A DNA stretch of 64,000 nt from Microbacterium memoriense (GCF_025398275.1 NZ_JAODOR010000008.1:62001-126000), one strand, 5' to 3'; positions 43,713-53,019 are shown, counted from the first letter of the stretch. Numbers and translations: made by a program. The notes: generated by a model from the sequence alone, not told the origin.

Positions 43713-44327
43713 TCACTCCGCCGCGGCACTGATCGCCGCCATCCGGCGCCGCGCGGCCCGGAAGGTCTCGGGGTCGATGCGGACATCGCCGTCGACCTCC
43801 CGCGCGTCCCGTTGCACCTCGTCACCCAGCGCGATGGCGAACGCAACGGTGAGGCGGGCCTCCGTCGCGTGATCCGCGTCCGTCAGACGCGCACGCTCCG
43901 GATGCGCATCGAGCCATGCCGCGATCACAGCGATGAGGCGCTCGCGGCTCTCGTGGCTCGCCCACGACACGGCGCTCGTGGTGCCCGGCTCCCGTGTGAA
44001 CAGCGCGAGTCGACGCCGGGTCATTTCGTCGTCCGCCCCACGGACGGACTCCATGACGATGACAGACGCCGCCACCACCAGATCATCGGGATAGCGGGCG
44101 AGGATACGGTCGGTCAGGGCAGGGTCGTATTCGAGGGCCGCTCCGAAGATGGCCTGCTCGAGGGACGTGAAGTAATTGAAGAAGGTGCTGCGGGAGACCA
44201 TCGCCGCGGCACAGACGCGCTCGACCGTTACTGCTCGCACACCCTCGTCGTAGGCGAGATCCACCGCGGCATTCTCCATCGCGCGGCGCGCGGAGCGGCG
44301 CTTGAGTTCGCGCAGTCCTTCGGCCAT
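43713..44327 (-). CDS. TetR family regulator
   Basis: A 204-residue TetR protein. N-terminal domain: RRAMENAAVDLAYDEGVRAVTVERVCAAAMVSRSTFFNYF with the usual Tyr-Phe end. The C-terminal domain is helical and has the TetR/AcrR shape. It is divergent from the LAATG surface protein, and TGGACACAGTCCA (44409-44421) lies in between, so it may control that gene. Convergent with acs. Confidence 0.85.
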   Translation of the reverse strand: MAEGLRELKRRSARRAMENAAVDLAYDEGVRAVTVERVCAAAMVSRSTFFNYFTSLEQAIFGAALEYDPALTDRILARYPDDLVVAASVIVMESVRGADDEMTRRRLALFTREPGTTSAVSWASHESRERLIAVIAAWLDAHPERARLTDADHATEARLTVAFAIALGDEVQRDAREVDGDVRIDPETFRAARRRMAAISAAAE

Positions 44328-44408
44328 GACGTCCGCTCCTGCCTGGCGCTACGTAGTGTGGATGAGGAGTTCGATCCTACGCCCGATATTTTGGGTTGCG
44401 TCAAGTTT

Positions 44409-44421
44409 TGGACACAGTCCA
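44409..44421. promoter_or_regulatory. Inverted repeat between TetR and surface-protein genes
   Basis: TGGAC and GTCCA flank 3 bases, overlapping a likely promoter (TTGCGT about 44394; TACTTA near 44423) for the surface protein. It is a candidate TetR site. Confidence 0.55.
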
Positions 44422-44432
44422 TACTTACGATC

Positions 44433-46361
44433 ATGCATCCTTCTGCACGCACACGTGACCTGCGCGCCTCCGTGACTGCGAGGCGCGCACGGATCCTCGG
44501 CGCCGTCATCGCCACCACCGGGCTGGCCCTCACGACCATCTCCCCCGCCGCTCACGCCGATGCCCCCGTCACGTATCCCGTGACGGTCACAACCAGCATC
44601 GACGACGGGTCCGGCCCTGTGAGCCTTGCCGGCGTTGAGGTCGTCGTCCGGAATCCGTACGTCCCCGACAGCGCTCTCGCGAGCGGGACGACCGGCGCGG
44701 ACGGCTCTCTGGCGATGGTCGTCGACGGCGAAGAATCCGCCTATGTCGCGGATGCCGTCTGGCCCGGCGCGACGGGCGACCTCCCATCGACCGACGTGCG
44801 GATCGAATTCGTGCCGGAACACGGCGAGCCGGTCGAGGTCGTCTTCCACGGTACATACGCCATCGTGTCGGGTTCGATCACCGTGACCGCCGCCGGAGTC
44901 CCGATGGCCGATCTCAGCGGGGCCGGCCTCATCGTCTCGAGCGGCGGCACGGAGGTGCAGCGCCTCGCACTCACGGCCGACGGCTCGTTCACGAGCGGCG
45001 CGCTCCCCACGAGCGCGACCGCGGACTACCGCCTGACGCTCGTGCCGCCGACCGGCTACGACCTCGCGAACGACCAGCCCGATCCCAACGCGTCGTTCGC
45101 ACTCCCCGCCGGCCCCACGTCGCCGACCGCCGTGGAGGTGAACCGGCTGTTCGCACTCGCGCCCGAGGGCGGCACGCCCACCCCGACGCCCACGCCCACG
45201 CCCACCCCGACGCCCACGCCCACCCCGACACCCACGCCCACCCCAGCCCCGACGACGACGCCGGACCCCACGCCGACCCCGGCCCCCACACCGACACCGA
45301 CACCGACGGCGACCCCGGCCCCGACCCCGACCCCGACGCCGACGCCGATCCCCACACCGACACCGACGGCGACCCCGACGCCGACGCGGGCGCCGGGACT
45401 CGCGGGAACCGTCATCTTCCCCGGCGGAAACACCCTCGGGGCAGCCCTCGACGGCATGAGCGAGGCCGAGTTGAGCGCGCTCCTGCGCGCCACGTCCGCC
45501 ACCGGGACGGTCGGCGTCACCAACAGCATCGGACAGGTGCTGGGCGTGGCGGTCCATGTCGGGCCCAGCGTCGCCCTTTTCCAGCGGCCCACCACTCCCG
45601 TGACCGATCCGATCCCCGGTCTCACCGTCAACCACACCGACTTCGCCGCGGTGGACCTGGAGGCGCTGATGATGGCGGTCCAATCCAACCGCGCATCGCT
45701 GCTCGACGCTCAGCTGCAGGCCCAGATCCAGGGCGTGCAAGACCGCAACAACGCGCTCGCGCTGACCAGCACCGCCTTCGGCGCCGTGCGAGCCTATGTG
45801 GCGTCGCCCACCGCGGCCACGTTCGCCGCCGCCACCACCGCCGTCCGCGCCGCCGGCGTCACGCACGCCTTCCTCGACCGGTCGGCCGGGACCGGCATGC
45901 CAGATGCGAACGCACTCATCTCCGTCCTGCGTTCGACCATGGACGCACACGGCAACACGCAGCAGATGGACATGCTGCGCCTGCAGTCGATGACGGACAA
46001 GCGCAACGAGGCGTTCGACCTGACGACGAGCCTCGTCAAGAAGATGCAGGACTCACGGTCGAGCATCATCGGCAACATGCGCTCGACGCCGGTGTCGATC
46101 GGCACGGTCCAGTGGAATCGCGGCAACGTGTCGGGGGCGTTCGACCTGTCCGGCGTGCCGAACGGCGCGCACCACCTGATCCTGAACTACGCCGACCTCG
46201 GGATCACCCTCGTCTCCGACGTCACGCTGCAGCGCGGCGCGCTCGCCGCGACGGGCAGCCGCCCCAGCCCGGTCTTCGCCTGGGGCGTGGGCCTCGTCAC
46301 CCTCGGGCTCCTGACCATCCTTGCGCCGCGGCTGAACCGCCGCCACACGCCGCCCGCTTGA
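44433..46361 (+). CDS. Cell-surface protein with Pro/Thr repeat and LAATG sorting signal
   Basis: A 642-residue secreted protein. A signal peptide ends near residue 48 (ISPAAHADA). Residues about 50-240 look like one or two beta-sandwich domains (VTVTTSIDDGSGPVSLAGVEV, ADYRLTLVPPTGYDL), similar in style to Cna-B-like stalk domains. Residues about 248-320 are an uninterrupted Pro-Thr repeat. Then comes an Ala/Thr-rich helical domain (about 330-600). The tail is LAATG at about 604, a hydrophobic helix and a basic end (RLNRRH). LAxTG is the signal used by class E sortases in actinobacteria, so it is probably anchored to the wall. No sortase is nearby. Function unknown. Confidence 0.8.
   Translation: MHPSARTRDLRASVTARRARILGAVIATTGLALTTISPAAHADAPVTYPVTVTTSIDDGSGPVSLAGVEVVVRNPYVPDSALASGTTGADGSLAMVVDGEESAYVADAVWPGATGDLPSTDVRIEFVPEHGEPVEVVFHGTYAIVSGSITVTAAGVPMADLSGAGLIVSSGGTEVQRLALTADGSFTSGALPTSATADYRLTLVPPTGYDLANDQPDPNASFALPAGPTSPTAVEVNRLFALAPEGGTPTPTPTPTPTPTPTPTPTPTPTPAPTTTPDPTPTPAPTPTPTPTATPAPTPTPTPTPIPTPTPTATPTPTRAPGLAGTVIFPGGNTLGAALDGMSEAELSALLRATSATGTVGVTNSIGQVLGVAVHVGPSVALFQRPTTPVTDPIPGLTVNHTDFAAVDLEALMMAVQSNRASLLDAQLQAQIQGVQDRNNALALTSTAFGAVRAYVASPTAATFAAATTAVRAAGVTHAFLDRSAGTGMPDANALISVLRSTMDAHGNTQQMDMLRLQSMTDKRNEAFDLTTSLVKKMQDSRSSIIGNMRSTPVSIGTVQWNRGNVSGAFDLSGVPNGAHHLILNYADLGITLVSDVTLQRGALAATGSRPSPVFAWGVGLVTLGLLTILAPRLNRRHTPPA
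45178..45394 (+). repeat. Pro-Thr coding tandem repeat
   Basis: About 217 bp of imperfect CCSACS-type hexamer repeats that encode (Pro-Thr)n with Ala and Asp interruptions. The opposite strand reads as a Val-Gly repeat, which is not a gene. It can slip, so its length may vary between strains. Confidence 0.9.
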
Positions 46362-46374
46362 TCGACCATCAGGA

Positions 46375-46408
46375 AGGCCCCGCCGCAACGATCCCTTCGG
46401 CGGGGCCT
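46375..46408. terminator. Hairpin terminator after the surface-protein gene
   Basis: An 11-bp perfect stem (46375-46385 with 46398-46408) around a 12-base loop, directly after the surface-protein stop. It lies in front of the palindrome shared with ridA. Confidence 0.75.
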
Positions 46409-46413
46409 GCTGG

Positions 46414-46443
46414 CTGGGAGTGACGGCCGGCCGTCACTCCCAG
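46414..46443. repeat. 30-bp perfect palindrome spanning the ridA stop codon
   Basis: The two 15-base halves (CTGGGAGTGACGGCC and its exact complement) meet without a spacer. The ridA stop TGA lies in the right half. It may act as a bidirectional terminator or a protein-binding site. Confidence 0.85.
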
Positions 46444-46913
46444 GCGAAGATGACTTCGACCTCGACGGGACTGTCCAGCGGCAGCACCGGCACGCCGACG
46501 GCGGATCGGGCGTGGCGTGCGGCGTCGCCGAAGACCTCTCCGAGCAGTTCGCTGGCGCCGTTGATGACGCCAGGCTGGCCGGTGAACTCCGGCACCGAGG
46601 CAACGAATCCGACGACCTTGACGACGCGGGTGAGGCGGTCGACGCCCCCCACGGCGGCCGCGGCGGCAGCGATCGCGTTGAGCGCACTCTGGCGAGCGTA
46701 GGCCTGCGCGTCGGCGGCAGGGACGAGCCCGTGACCCTCGCCGACCTTTCCGGTCGCCGGCAACGCGCCCGAGACCATCGGCAGCTGTCCCGAGGTGTAC
46801 ACGAGGTCACCGTGGACGTTCGCCGGAATGTAGGACGCGACCGGCGGAACGACCGGAGGCAGCTCGATGCCGAGTTCGGCAAGACGCGCCGAGACGGATG
46901 CGGCGGCGCTCAC
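46434..46913 (-). CDS. RidA family protein
   Basis: A 159-residue YjgF/YER057c/RidA protein. N-terminus LAELGIELPPVVPPVASYIP is the RidA-subgroup start; then VYTSGQLPM, ARQSALNAIAAAAAA, VVKVVGFVASVPEF, and ARSAVGVPVLPLDSPVEVEVIFAW at the end. RidA proteins deaminate reactive enamines; here the ligand Arg of canonical RidA is replaced in the RSAVGV context, so this subgroup may act otherwise. GTG 46913 overlaps the DUF4177 stop by 4 bp. Confidence 0.88.
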   Translation of the reverse strand: MSAAASVSARLAELGIELPPVVPPVASYIPANVHGDLVYTSGQLPMVSGALPATGKVGEGHGLVPAADAQAYARQSALNAIAAAAAAVGGVDRLTRVVKVVGFVASVPEFTGQPGVINGASELLGEVFGDAARHARSAVGVPVLPLDSPVEVEVIFAWE

Positions 46914-47128
46914 GCCTGCCCCTCGAACTGCTGAGCGGCTGTCGCGGCGGCACCGAGGCCGGCGTTGGCGGCGCCGCCGCCCGACGGGCGCTTGAAGTAG
47001 GCGACGAGGCCACCCTCCGGGCCCGGGACGACCTGGACCAGTTCCCAGCCCTGCTTGCCCCAGTTGTTGAGAATTGCGGCGGTGTTGTGGATCAGAAGAG
47101 GCGTAGTGAGGTATTCCCACGTGGTCAT
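46910..47128 (-). CDS. DUF4177-like small protein
   Basis: A 72-residue protein. MTTWEYLTTPLLIHNTAAILNNWGKQGWELVQVVPG is the DUF4177 motif (WEY...WGxxGWELV); the C-terminus is Gly/Ala-rich and ends in QQFEGQA. Function unknown. It is paired with ridA by a 4-bp overlap and is divergent from ponA by 86 bp. Confidence 0.85.
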   Translation of the reverse strand: MTTWEYLTTPLLIHNTAAILNNWGKQGWELVQVVPGPEGGLVAYFKRPSGGGAANAGLGAAATAAQQFEGQA

Positions 47129-47214
47129 CGAGGCTCCCGGATGTGACGGCGCGCAGGCGCGGCTTGCGGGGCCTACCAAGGGTTCGCCCAGGTATCTCCC
47201 CTACGATCAACCCT

Positions 47215-49812
47215 ATGCCTACACCCAAACGGACGGCCACCGGCGTGCTCGGCGGCTTCGCCGGCCTGGTCGGCCTGAGCGCGATCGCCGGCGTCCTCGT
47301 GACCGCGACCGTGACCCCCGCCATCGCCGTATCCGGCTACGCCGCGACGAGCGCCCTGGACACGTTTGACAACATGCCGAGCTTCCTTCAGATCGACCCG
47401 CTCATGTTGCCGACCGAGATCTACCGCAAGGACACCGTCGGCAACGACGTGCTGATGGCCCAGTTCTACGACCAAAACCGCATCCCGGTGAACTGGGACC
47501 AGGTAACCCCGGTGATGTTCGATGCGATCACCTCGAGTGAAGACAAGAACTACTACACACACGGCGGTGTCGACCTGGTCGGTACCGTCAGCGCTCTCGT
47601 GGGCAACGCTTCGAGCGGCTCGAACCGAGGTGGGTCCTCGATCACGCAGCAGTACGTGAAGAACGTCCTCCAGCAGAACTGCGAGTCCGAGGCGACGAGC
47701 ACCGAGCAGGTCGAGGCGTGTTTCACGTCGACGACGGTCTCGACGGGCTCCGAGGGCTACCAGCGCAAACTTCAGGAGATGCGCTACGCGATTCAGCTCG
47801 AGAAGCAGTATTCGAAAGACGAGATCCTGCTCGGGTATCTGAACATCACGAACTTCGGCGGCACGGTTTACGGGATCGGCGCTGCGGCCCAGTACTACTT
47901 CAGCACCGACGCGGCAAACCTCACGATCGCGCAGGCAGCGACAATCGCCGGCATGGTCCAGGAGCCCAACACCTTCCGCCTTGACCGGCCCGAAGGATCG
48001 ACCACGAACTCCGCCGGCGAAGCGGTGAACAGCGCCGCCGATGGCTATGCATTGACCCTGGACCGCCGCAATTATGTGCTCGGCCGCATGTTCGACGACG
48101 GCAAGATTTCGCAGGCCGAGTACGACGAGGCCAAGGCGACCCCGATCACGCCGGCCATCACGACGCGCGATCAGGGCTGTCAGATGGCCTCTGGTGCGGA
48201 GTTCTTCTGCGAATCTGTCGTGGCCGTGATCAAGAGTAACCCCGCCTTTGGCGCAGACGACGAGAGAGCAGCGAATCTTCGTCGAGGGGGCATGAAGATC
48301 TACACAACGCTCGACGCCGATCTGCAGAACGCGGCGCTGGAGGCGATCTCGGTCGTTCCGGGGACGGTGGACTACATGGATCTCGGTGCATCGGGGGTCC
48401 AGGTGGAGGTTGGTACCGGCCGCGTCCTGTCGATGGTGCAGAACCGCCCCTACAGCGCGACGGGAGATGTACCCGGTACGACTCCTGTCAACTACAACGT
48501 GAGCGAGAAGCTCGGTGGAAGTATCGGACACTCCGCAGGGTCTACCTACAAGGTCTTCAGCCTGATCAATTGGCTCCAGCAGGGCAGATCCGTCAACGAG
48601 GTGATCAACGGCCGCGTGGGGATCAAAGAAGTAGACACCTGCGACGGAGCGATCCAAATAGTCAATGCCGACAACTCTGGTCTTCCCAACCACATCGCCA
48701 ACTTCGAACAGAACAGCGGATACTCGGGGACGATCTACAACTTCACCCGAGACTCGCTGAACTCGGGATTCTTCGCGATGGCAGAGCAGATCAGCGTGTG
48801 CTCGACAAACGAGGTGGCCGGGCAGCTTGGCGTGACGTGGGGAGATGGCACGACGCCGCTCACCGATGTTCCGTCCTGGTCGACCGTCACGCCCAATGCG
48901 GCCTACAACGTCCTGGGTTCTTCGGCTGTGGCTCCGCTTGACATGGCTGGTGCCTACGCCGCAATCGCGGCGAATGGAGTTCTCTGTCAGTCCAAGTTCA
49001 TCGACAAGGCAATCGACAAAGACGGCAACGACATCACGCCTCAGACGACCTGCGAGCGCAAGCTCAGTGAGGCCGTCGCTTCGACAGCGGCCTACACGCT
49101 CCAGGGCGTCATGACCGGCACGGGTGTCGGCGCGCGGATCGGCGACGGCGTCCCTGTGTTCGGTAAGACCGGCATCCACCAGTACGAGCAGACGTGGATG
49201 GATGGCGCGTCGACGAAGGTCGCTACCGTGGTGTGGGTCGGAAACGCGACGGGCGCGGTGAAGCTCGACCAACACAGCGCGAGCGGATACCGACTCTCAC
49301 GCGTCCGTAACTCGATCTGGCCCGCTATGCAGGGCGCTGCCAACGCGAAGTTCGGCGGGGATGCGTTCCCGCAGCCGGATGCCGCGCTCACCAAGCGCGT
49401 CCTGACGACGCTCCCCTCCGTCATCGGGATGAGCGTGGATCAGGCCACCGCGACCCTGCAGGCCGCAGGCTTCTCGGTCAATGTCGGCGACGCGGTCGAC
49501 GGCGCCGAAGCCGCCGGCATTGTCGTCCAGCAGGATCCGGGTGCCGGCCGCGTCGCTGGCGGTACAACGGTCACGATCCGGCCGAGCAACGGCGAAGGCA
49601 TCACCGTGCCGGGCGTCAGCGGCAAACCTGAAGACGCCCAGCGGGCACTCCAGAGCGCCGGGTTCGCCACAACCACGCTGCAGTGCACGGAATCCGAATC
49701 GGCGACCTCGCCGACCGTGACCGGGACTGATCCGGCGACCGGCACGGTCGTCAGCCGGAACACCTCGATCACGATCAACTACCAGGCCAAGAACTGCAAC
49801 GGCAACCCGTGA
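47215..49812 (+). CDS. ponA: Class A penicillin-binding protein with PASTA domains
   Basis: An 865-residue bifunctional PBP. A cytoplasmic start and one transmembrane helix (about 10-35) lead to the GT51 glycosyltransferase domain with catalytic Glu in SSEDKNYYTHGG (about 107), GGSSITQQYVKN and QLEKQYSKDEILLGYLN. The transpeptidase domain has SxxK as GSTYK (about 443), SxN, and KTG in FGKTG (about 652). Two PASTA domains follow (about 735-800 and 800-865). It polymerises and cross-links peptidoglycan. The ATG is chosen over the earlier in-frame start. The next gene overlaps by 4 bp. Confidence 0.95.
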   Translation: MPTPKRTATGVLGGFAGLVGLSAIAGVLVTATVTPAIAVSGYAATSALDTFDNMPSFLQIDPLMLPTEIYRKDTVGNDVLMAQFYDQNRIPVNWDQVTPVMFDAITSSEDKNYYTHGGVDLVGTVSALVGNASSGSNRGGSSITQQYVKNVLQQNCESEATSTEQVEACFTSTTVSTGSEGYQRKLQEMRYAIQLEKQYSKDEILLGYLNITNFGGTVYGIGAAAQYYFSTDAANLTIAQAATIAGMVQEPNTFRLDRPEGSTTNSAGEAVNSAADGYALTLDRRNYVLGRMFDDGKISQAEYDEAKATPITPAITTRDQGCQMASGAEFFCESVVAVIKSNPAFGADDERAANLRRGGMKIYTTLDADLQNAALEAISVVPGTVDYMDLGASGVQVEVGTGRVLSMVQNRPYSATGDVPGTTPVNYNVSEKLGGSIGHSAGSTYKVFSLINWLQQGRSVNEVINGRVGIKEVDTCDGAIQIVNADNSGLPNHIANFEQNSGYSGTIYNFTRDSLNSGFFAMAEQISVCSTNEVAGQLGVTWGDGTTPLTDVPSWSTVTPNAAYNVLGSSAVAPLDMAGAYAAIAANGVLCQSKFIDKAIDKDGNDITPQTTCERKLSEAVASTAAYTLQGVMTGTGVGARIGDGVPVFGKTGIHQYEQTWMDGASTKVATVVWVGNATGAVKLDQHSASGYRLSRVRNSIWPAMQGAANAKFGGDAFPQPDAALTKRVLTTLPSVIGMSVDQATATLQAAGFSVNVGDAVDGAEAAGIVVQQDPGAGRVAGGTTVTIRPSNGEGITVPGVSGKPEDAQRALQSAGFATTTLQCTESESATSPTVTGTDPATGTVVSRNTSITINYQAKNCNGNP

Positions 49813-50768
49813 CCTCGCCCGCGCGCATCGCTCTCGTCGCCGCCACGGCGACGGGGGCGGCCTCGGTCGCCGCCGGCATCTGGGGAACCTGCATCGAGCG
49901 GTTCCTGTTCACCGTGCGCTCGCATGAGCTCGCCGTGCTGCCGACCGGCGCGCCCGCGCTGACCGTGCTCCACCTCTCCGATGCGCATATGGCTCCGTGG
50001 CAGCACCGCAAGCAGGACTGGATCGCCCGCATCGCCGACGAGATCCAGCCCGACCTCGTCGTTAACACCGGCGACAATCTGGGTCACCCGGCAGGACTCG
50101 ACGGGATCCGCACGGCATTTGCGCCCTTGCGCGGCGTGCCCGGTTTCTTCGTGCACGGATCGAACGACGTCATCGGTCCGTCCGCGCGCAACCCGCTGTT
50201 GTACTTCCGTGGCCCCTCCGAGCGCGCGCAGCGCTCGGAGCTGCTCGATACCCCGGCGATGGACAACTTCTTCACGGAAGAACTCGGCTGGGCCGATCTC
50301 AACAACGCGGCGGTATCGATCGAGGTGGCCGGCATGCGCGTCGACGCGTTCGGTGTCAGCGACGCCCACCGCGACTGGGACGAACTCGACGTGCTGCCGG
50401 AGGCCCTCGCCGCGCTGCATCCGACCCGTCTGCTCGCGCGCCCGCGACCGGCCGACGTCACGCTCGGCGTGACGCACGCCCCGTATCGACGCGTGCTCGA
50501 CCGCTTCGTCGAGCTCGGCGCCGACGTGCTGCTGGCTGGCCACACGCACGGCGGCCAGGTGCGCATCCCGTTCTCGCCGAACGCTCTCGTGGCCAACTGC
50601 GACATTCCGCTCGACCAGGCCCGAGGCCTCAGCACCTGGACCCGCGGCAACCACACCGTGCCGCTGAATGTCTCGGCCGGCCTCGGACATTCCATCTACG
50701 CGCCCGTGCGCTTCGCATGCCGTCCGGAAGTATCCGTCCTGACTTTGCGCGCCGTCGATTCGGTGTGA
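49809..50768 (+). CDS. Metallophosphoesterase
   Basis: A 319-residue calcineurin-like phosphoesterase. The metal motifs are LHLSDAHMAP, NTGDNLG, GSNDVIG (in place of GNHD), THAPY and LLAGHTHGGQVRIP, giving the GDN, GxN[HD], TH and GHxH series. An N-terminal hydrophobic segment (IALVAATATGAASVAAGIWG) suggests a membrane anchor. GTG start overlaps the ponA stop by 4 bp, so it is co-translated and may act on cell-wall or lipid phosphate compounds; substrate unknown. Confidence 0.9.
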   Translation: MTSPARIALVAATATGAASVAAGIWGTCIERFLFTVRSHELAVLPTGAPALTVLHLSDAHMAPWQHRKQDWIARIADEIQPDLVVNTGDNLGHPAGLDGIRTAFAPLRGVPGFFVHGSNDVIGPSARNPLLYFRGPSERAQRSELLDTPAMDNFFTEELGWADLNNAAVSIEVAGMRVDAFGVSDAHRDWDELDVLPEALAALHPTRLLARPRPADVTLGVTHAPYRRVLDRFVELGADVLLAGHTHGGQVRIPFSPNALVANCDIPLDQARGLSTWTRGNHTVPLNVSAGLGHSIYAPVRFACRPEVSVLTLRAVDSV

Positions 50769-50801
50769 GCCGCCAGACAGGGTAGACTCGGAGGGTTGCC
50801 A

Positions 50802-50875
50802 CGGGGTGTGGCGCAGCTTGGTAGCGCGCGTCGTTCGGGACGACGAGGCCGCAGGTTCAAATCCTGTCACCCCGA
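50802..50875 (+). tRNA. tRNA-Pro (anticodon CGG)
   Basis: Acceptor CGGGGTG/CACCCCG, D arm with GCGC, anticodon arm CGTCG-TTCGGGA-CGACG with CGG, T arm ending GTTCAAATC, discriminator A. CCA not encoded. A hairpin follows. Confidence 0.96.
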
Positions 50876-50880
50876 CAAGT

Positions 50881-50908
50881 GAGAGGCTCCGCCACGGCGG
50901 GGCCTCTC
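50881..50908 (+). terminator. Terminator after tRNA-Pro
   Basis: GAGAGGC (50881-50887) pairs with GCCTCTC (50902-50908) around a GC-rich inner part. Confidence 0.75.
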
Positions 50909-50937
50909 GTGTATCCCCCCCTCGATCGGAGCCTCAG

Positions 50938-51702
50938 ATGCCCACGCCTCGCCTTGTCGCCTTCGATTTGGACGACACACTCGCACCGTCCAAGACCGCG
51001 ATCGAGCCTCGGATGGCCGACCTGCTGATCGCACTTGCGGAGCGCGTCGAGGTGGCGATCATCTCCGGCGGCCAGCTGCAGCAGTTCACGACGCAGGTCG
51101 TCGACCGCCTCCCCGAGACGACAGACCGGGTGCGTGCGGCCTTGCACCTCCTTCCCACCTGCGGAACGCAGTACTACCGGCTCACGGATGCCGGCGTCAC
51201 GACCATCTACGCGCGGACCCTCAGCGACGATCAGAAGTCACGGGCACTGGCTGCGGTCGAAGGCGAAGCGCGTCGCCTCGGACTGTGGGAGAGCGAGACC
51301 TGGGGCGCGATCCTCGAGGACCGCGGCTCGCAGATTACCTTCTCGGCCCTCGGGCAGAGGGCCCCGGTTGCGGAGAAGACGGCCTGGGACCCCACGGGTG
51401 CGAAGAAGAACTCGCTCCGCGCGGCCGTTGCCGCGCTCCTCCCCGACCTCGAGGTCCGCTCCGGCGGGTCGACATCGGTCGACATCACCGAGCAGGGAAT
51501 CGACAAGGCATACGGGATGAACCAGCTCGCGGCGCAGACCGGCATCCCGCTCGTCGACATGCTCTTCGTCGGCGACCGACTCGACCCCGAGGGGAACGAC
51601 TATCCGGTGCTCGCGATGGGCGTCGCCTGTCACGCGGTCGAGGGGTGGGAGGACACCGCAACGTTCCTCGAGGCCCTGATCCCCACCCTCCCGCCGCGCT
51701 GA
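50938..51702 (+). CDS. HAD family hydrolase (type IIB)
   Basis: A 254-residue HAD phosphatase. Motif I is VAFDLDDTLA (nucleophile Asp about 10), motif II VAIISGGQ, and the final metal motif VGDRLDPEGNDYP. The cap is the Cof/phosphomannomutase-like IIB type. Start is ATG after the tRNA terminator. Substrate unknown; a sugar phosphate is likely. Confidence 0.88.
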   Translation: MPTPRLVAFDLDDTLAPSKTAIEPRMADLLIALAERVEVAIISGGQLQQFTTQVVDRLPETTDRVRAALHLLPTCGTQYYRLTDAGVTTIYARTLSDDQKSRALAAVEGEARRLGLWESETWGAILEDRGSQITFSALGQRAPVAEKTAWDPTGAKKNSLRAAVAALLPDLEVRSGGSTSVDITEQGIDKAYGMNQLAAQTGIPLVDMLFVGDRLDPEGNDYPVLAMGVACHAVEGWEDTATFLEALIPTLPPR

Positions 51703-51722
51703 CCGGGCGAGGGAAGCCGCAT

Positions 51723-52994
51723 CTACGGTGAGAGCACTGCGGGCGCGTGGTGCGGAGCGGGAGCGGCCACCGGGGTGAGGCGCTGAAGCTGCGTCACGTG
51801 GCGCGGCTCCAGCTCTTCGAGCGACGCGACGCCCAGCAGCTGCATCGTCCGCTCGATCTCCGTGCGGAGGATCTCGATCGTGCGGTCGACTCCTCGGCGC
51901 CCCCCGGCCATGAGGCCGTAGAGGTATGCGCGACCGATCAGGGTGAACTTCGCACCGAGGGCCATTGATGCGACGATGTCCGCGCCGTTCATGATGCCGG
52001 TGTCGACCATGATCGTCGCATCCTTGCCCACCTCGCGGACGACCTGCGGCAGCAGGTGGAACGGGATCGGCGCGCGGTCGAGCTGCCGGCCGCCGTGGTT
52101 GGAGAGGATGATGCCGTCGACCCCGAGGTCGATCAGCCGCTTGCTGTCCGCGACGTTCTGGACACCCTTGATCACGATCTTGCCGGGCCACAGGGAGCGG
52201 ATGATCTCGAGGTCCTCGTAGCTGATGGTCGGGTCCATCGCCGCGTTGAGCAGCTCGCCGACCGTGCCTCCGGTCGTCGTGAGGGACGCGAATTCGAGCT
52301 TCGGCGTCGTGAGGAAATCAATCCACCACCACGGGCGCGGGATCGCGTTCACGATCGTGCCGACGGTCAGCTGTGGCGGGATCGAGAAGCCATTGCGCTT
52401 GTCGCGCAGGCGGGCGCCGGCCACCGGGGTGTCGACCGTGAACATCAGGGTGTCGTATCCGGCTTCCGCGGCGCGTGTCACGAGCCCGTAGGACAGCTCC
52501 CGCTCCCGCATCACGTAGAGCTGGAACCAGTTGCGCCCGTGCGGATTCGCGGCGCGGACATTCTCGATCGACGTCGTACCGAGCGTCGAGAGAGTGAACG
52601 GGATGCCGGCGGCCCCTGCCGCCGTGGCCCCGGCGGTCTCACCCTCGGTCTGCATCAGGCGCGTGAATCCGGTGGGCGCGATGCCGAACGGCAGCGCGGA
52701 GCGCCCGCCGAGGATCTCCACCGAGGTGTCGACATGCTCGGCCGGGCGCAGGATGTCGGGGTGGAACTCGATGTCTTCGAACGCCTGACGCGCGCGCGAG
52801 AGCGAGAGCTCCCCCTCGGCGGCACCATCCGTGTAGTCGAAAGCCGCTTTCGGAGTACGCCGCTTCGCGATCGTCCGGAGGTCGGCGATCGTCAGCGCTC
52901 CCTCGAGCCGGCGCTTCGTGCCATCGAGTTCGGGCTTCTTGAACTGCATGAGCTCCAAGAGCTCGGGAATCTTGGGCAGCTGGCGCTGGACCAT
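51723..52994 (-). CDS. lldD: FMN-dependent alpha-hydroxy-acid oxidase/dehydrogenase (LldD-like)
   Basis: A 423-residue FMN enzyme of the L-lactate dehydrogenase/glycolate oxidase family. [36 protein letters not shown], the [12 protein letters not shown] motif with the active His and Arg, and [18 protein letters not shown] are all there. It is likely a quinone-linked or O2-linked L-2-hydroxy-acid oxidase; by context with a GntR regulator, L-lactate use is most likely. GGAGATGCC precedes ATG 52994. It is 25 bp after the GntR gene. Confidence 0.88.
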   Translation of the reverse strand: MVQRQLPKIPELLELMQFKKPELDGTKRRLEGALTIADLRTIAKRRTPKAAFDYTDGAAEGELSLSRARQAFEDIEFHPDILRPAEHVDTSVEILGGRSALPFGIAPTGFTRLMQTEGETAGATAAGAAGIPFTLSTLGTTSIENVRAANPHGRNWFQLYVMRERELSYGLVTRAAEAGYDTLMFTVDTPVAGARLRDKRNGFSIPPQLTVGTIVNAIPRPWWWIDFLTTPKLEFASLTTTGGTVGELLNAAMDPTISYEDLEIIRSLWPGKIVIKGVQNVADSKRLIDLGVDGIILSNHGGRQLDRAPIPFHLLPQVVREVGKDATIMVDTGIMNGADIVASMALGAKFTLIGRAYLYGLMAGGRRGVDRTIEILRTEIERTMQLLGVASLEELEPRHVTQLQRLTPVAAPAPHHAPAVLSP

Positions 52995-53019
52995 GGCATC
53001 TCCTCGGGTGTCGTAGAAG

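Noticed and set aside
45056..45688. Minus-strand Val-Gly repeat frame
   Set aside because: It is the complement of the Pro-Thr repeat; there is no ribosome site or family, and it lies inside the surface-protein gene.
47173..49275. 700-codon minus-strand frame opposite ponA
   Set aside because: The shadow of a clear PBP; no motif and shadow-type composition.
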